DNA from: Acrocarpospora corrugata
Lineage (GTDB): Bacteria; Actinomycetota; Actinomycetes; Streptosporangiales; Streptosporangiaceae
Length of the DNA stretch: 64,000 nucleotides
Assembly (NCBI RefSeq): GCF_009687845.1
Contig: NZ_BLAD01000060.1
Location: 53,577-117,576 of the forward strand
Reading direction: 5' to 3'
Of this stretch, positions 62,684-64,000 are shown one piece after another. The notes below the pieces were generated by a model. It was not told the origin of the DNA. It saw only the letters and a list, made by a program, of their open reading frames with translations, and made no database searches. Position numbers and translations under genes: made by a program. How positions within the stretch are numbered: position 1 is the first letter of the stretch; every line of letters starts with the position of its first letter.

Positions 62684-63534
62684 TCACCTCATCGCGGAGC
62701 TTGCTCTGATGCGTTTGGCGGCGTCGGGAGCCTGCTTGAGACCGGCTTGGTAGGCGGGTGCCCATGCGGTTCGGTTGGTGACGTCCGGGCCGAACGCCTC
62801 GATCGCTTCGGGGTTCGGGGTCAATTTGATGATCATCTGTTTGGCTGCCGGGGCAGTGTTTGAGGGGAACATGTGGGCCATCGGCTCGGCGACGATCAGC
62901 ACGTGCGCGTTGCCCGCCAGGTCGATGTTGAGTCCGGCGCGGAGAGCGCCGTCGATGTAGCGGCGGCCTTTGATGGTGATCGGGGGAGCGGTGGCGGGGA
63001 AGGCGGTGCTGGCGGCCATCGCCTCCGGGAGTGATGCGGCGCCGTACCGGTCCCAGATCACCGGCTCACCGGTTTCGGCGTCCACCGAGGGGATCAGTAG
63101 CGGCCGGTCCGGCCATTCCAGCCCGCCGATCAGGAATCGCATTCGGGCGATGGCGGTCTCCTCGGTACCGGTGGAGGCGGTGACGGCGAGGCGGCCGATC
63201 CGGCGGAAGGTTTCGGCCCGGTCGAGACCGGTGTCGCCGAAGCCGCGAACACCTGCGGGAGTTTGTCCTGATCGATTCGTATGTCGTTCTCGGGGGCGGG
63301 CAGCGTGGTCAGTCGGTCGAGGTCGCCCCCGCAGGCCAGGACGGCCCCCACGATCGCGCCCGCCGACGTACCGACGATCAGATCGGCCGCGCCCAGGTCC
63401 ACCCCTTCGCGGCGCAGTCCGGCCGCCAGTCCGGCCAGCCATGCCGTACCGACCGGACCGCCCGGACCCAGGACCACGGCGCTCTCAACCGTCTCCTCGG
63501 CCTCGCTGCCGGGCGACTGGGAACGCGCGATCAT
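62684..63534 (-). pseudogene. Patatin-like phospholipase gene with one frameshift
   Basis: Starting at ATG 63534, the first frame gives the patatin oxyanion loop LGPGGPVGTAWLAGL and the nucleophile elbow LIVGTSAGAIVGAVLA, running to IDQDKLPQVFAA. At about 63240-63250 the frame must change; a second frame then continues FGDTGLDRAETFRRIGRL through FLIGGLEWPDRPLLIPSV and the catalytic Asp in RRYIDGALRAG to the stop at 62684. Both parts together make one normal-length patatin (about 280 residues). A 1-nt change would restore it, so a sequencing error is possible. The start is coupled to the oxidoreductase gene (ATGA). Confidence 0.85.
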
Positions 63535-63938
63535 TGACCGGCCTCCTCACGTGCGATGTCGCGACCGTAGAGGCCTGGCCGGCCGGGGTGGACGTTGAAG
63601 GCCACGATCCGGCGCGGGTGGATGCGGATGAAGCCGGCGCGAACGTGCTCGCCCGGTGACACCGCTTCCGCCCAACCCCGAATTTCGAGGAAACGCATCC
63701 CGGATGGTCCTTCGCCCACCACGTCGTCGACCACGAAGGACACGTCGGGGCGGGGCCTGATGTTGCGGAACTTCGCCGAGGATTCCATCCCGAAGCCGTG
63801 GATGTCGATTGTGCCGAGTTCGGTGTTGTGGTGAAAGCCGACGGGTTTGTTCTGAGGGGTGCCATCGGCCGCGACCGTCGCCAGCCGTCCGCGTCGATGA
63901 CCGGCCAAGTACGTCTCTTCAGCGGTGTTGAAAGCCAT
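63531..63938 (-). CDS. PPOX-class (split-barrel) F420-dependent oxidoreductase
   Basis: 135 residues of the pyridoxamine-phosphate-oxidase-like split barrel: EETYLAGHRRGRLATVAADGTPQNKPVGF at the start, VDDVVGEGPSGMRFLEIRGWAEAV in the middle and HPRRIVAFNV near the end. Actinobacterial proteins of this subgroup usually use F420. The substrate is unknown. Its stop overlaps the start of the patatin gene. The last 62 bp of the window to its right hold no gene I can support. Confidence 0.88.
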   Translation of the reverse strand: MAFNTAEETYLAGHRRGRLATVAADGTPQNKPVGFHHNTELGTIDIHGFGMESSAKFRNIRPRPDVSFVVDDVVGEGPSGMRFLEIRGWAEAVSPGEHVRAGFIRIHPRRIVAFNVHPGRPGLYGRDIAREEAGQ

Positions 63939-64000
63939 GCCTTGACCCTAGAAGCGCCAACCTCACACGCATCGGGCCCAGGTCCCGGACCCAATGCCAC

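Overview
The window is very GC-rich (about 70% or more by eye), uses many GTG and TTG starts, and carries a probable F420-dependent PPOX-fold enzyme, a CE1758/CE1759-type flavin pair, GH44 and GH115 enzymes and large Ser/Thr kinase signalling genes. This points to a filamentous actinomycete. Streptosporangiales (Nonomuraea- or Streptosporangium-like) is my best guess from gene content, not from a search. No rRNA, tRNA, CRISPR array or replication origin was seen.

Left part (1-13.7 kb). A truncated FtsX-type permease is followed by a very small NRPS locus: a free-standing condensation-domain protein and a convergent C-A-PCP synthetase whose hand-read specificity pocket resembles the glycine code. 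Next come a secreted zinc metallopeptidase, an anchored protein of unknown function, a pseudokinase and a Sfp/EntD-type phosphopantetheinyl transferase that could prime the carrier domain. 13.7-23.3 kb is a secreted-enzyme region: GH44-CBM3 glucanase, a P-loop protein, GH115 alpha-glucuronidase, an ADP-ribosylglycohydrolase-fold protein and a second secreted metallopeptidase. The condensation-domain gene and the GH115 gene have strikingly similar promoters with a pair of TTTCG boxes at identical spacing.

23.3-30 kb holds an NAD-dependent DNA ligase, LtrA, a luciferase-like monooxygenase with its FMN reductase, a Nudix protein and a HAD phosphatase.

30-49 kb is the most unusual part. A leftward, translationally coupled run encodes a Ser/Thr kinase with C-terminal membrane segments, a membrane-anchored helical protein, a ClpB-like AAA+ ATPase, an NrdG-like radical SAM protein, a zinc-ribbon/FHA protein, a PP2C phosphatase, a putative ParS/MbcA-like antitoxin and a RES-domain toxin. 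A TetR-like/TPR fusion lies upstream, and a coiled-coil protein converges on the far end. Next to it are a TauD-like oxygenase with an HExxH protein, and a second leftward operon of a small membrane protein, a TPR-CHAT protease and a macro-domain protein. I read this as a candidate conflict or stress-signalling island that uses phosphorylation, proteolysis and NAD/ADP-ribose chemistry. That reading is inference.

49-64 kb is mixed: phosphoglucomutase, acetyl xylan esterase, acyl-CoA dehydrogenase and SDR in one rightward run; a decayed MFS gene; a methyltransferase; acetyltransferases; a TetR/DHA2 efflux pair; an ABM monooxygenase; an HxlR regulator with a luciferase-like/hemerythrin fusion; a thiamine-binding-type protein; a 65-bp tandem repeat array; a transposase remnant; a frameshifted patatin gene; and a PPOX oxidoreductase.
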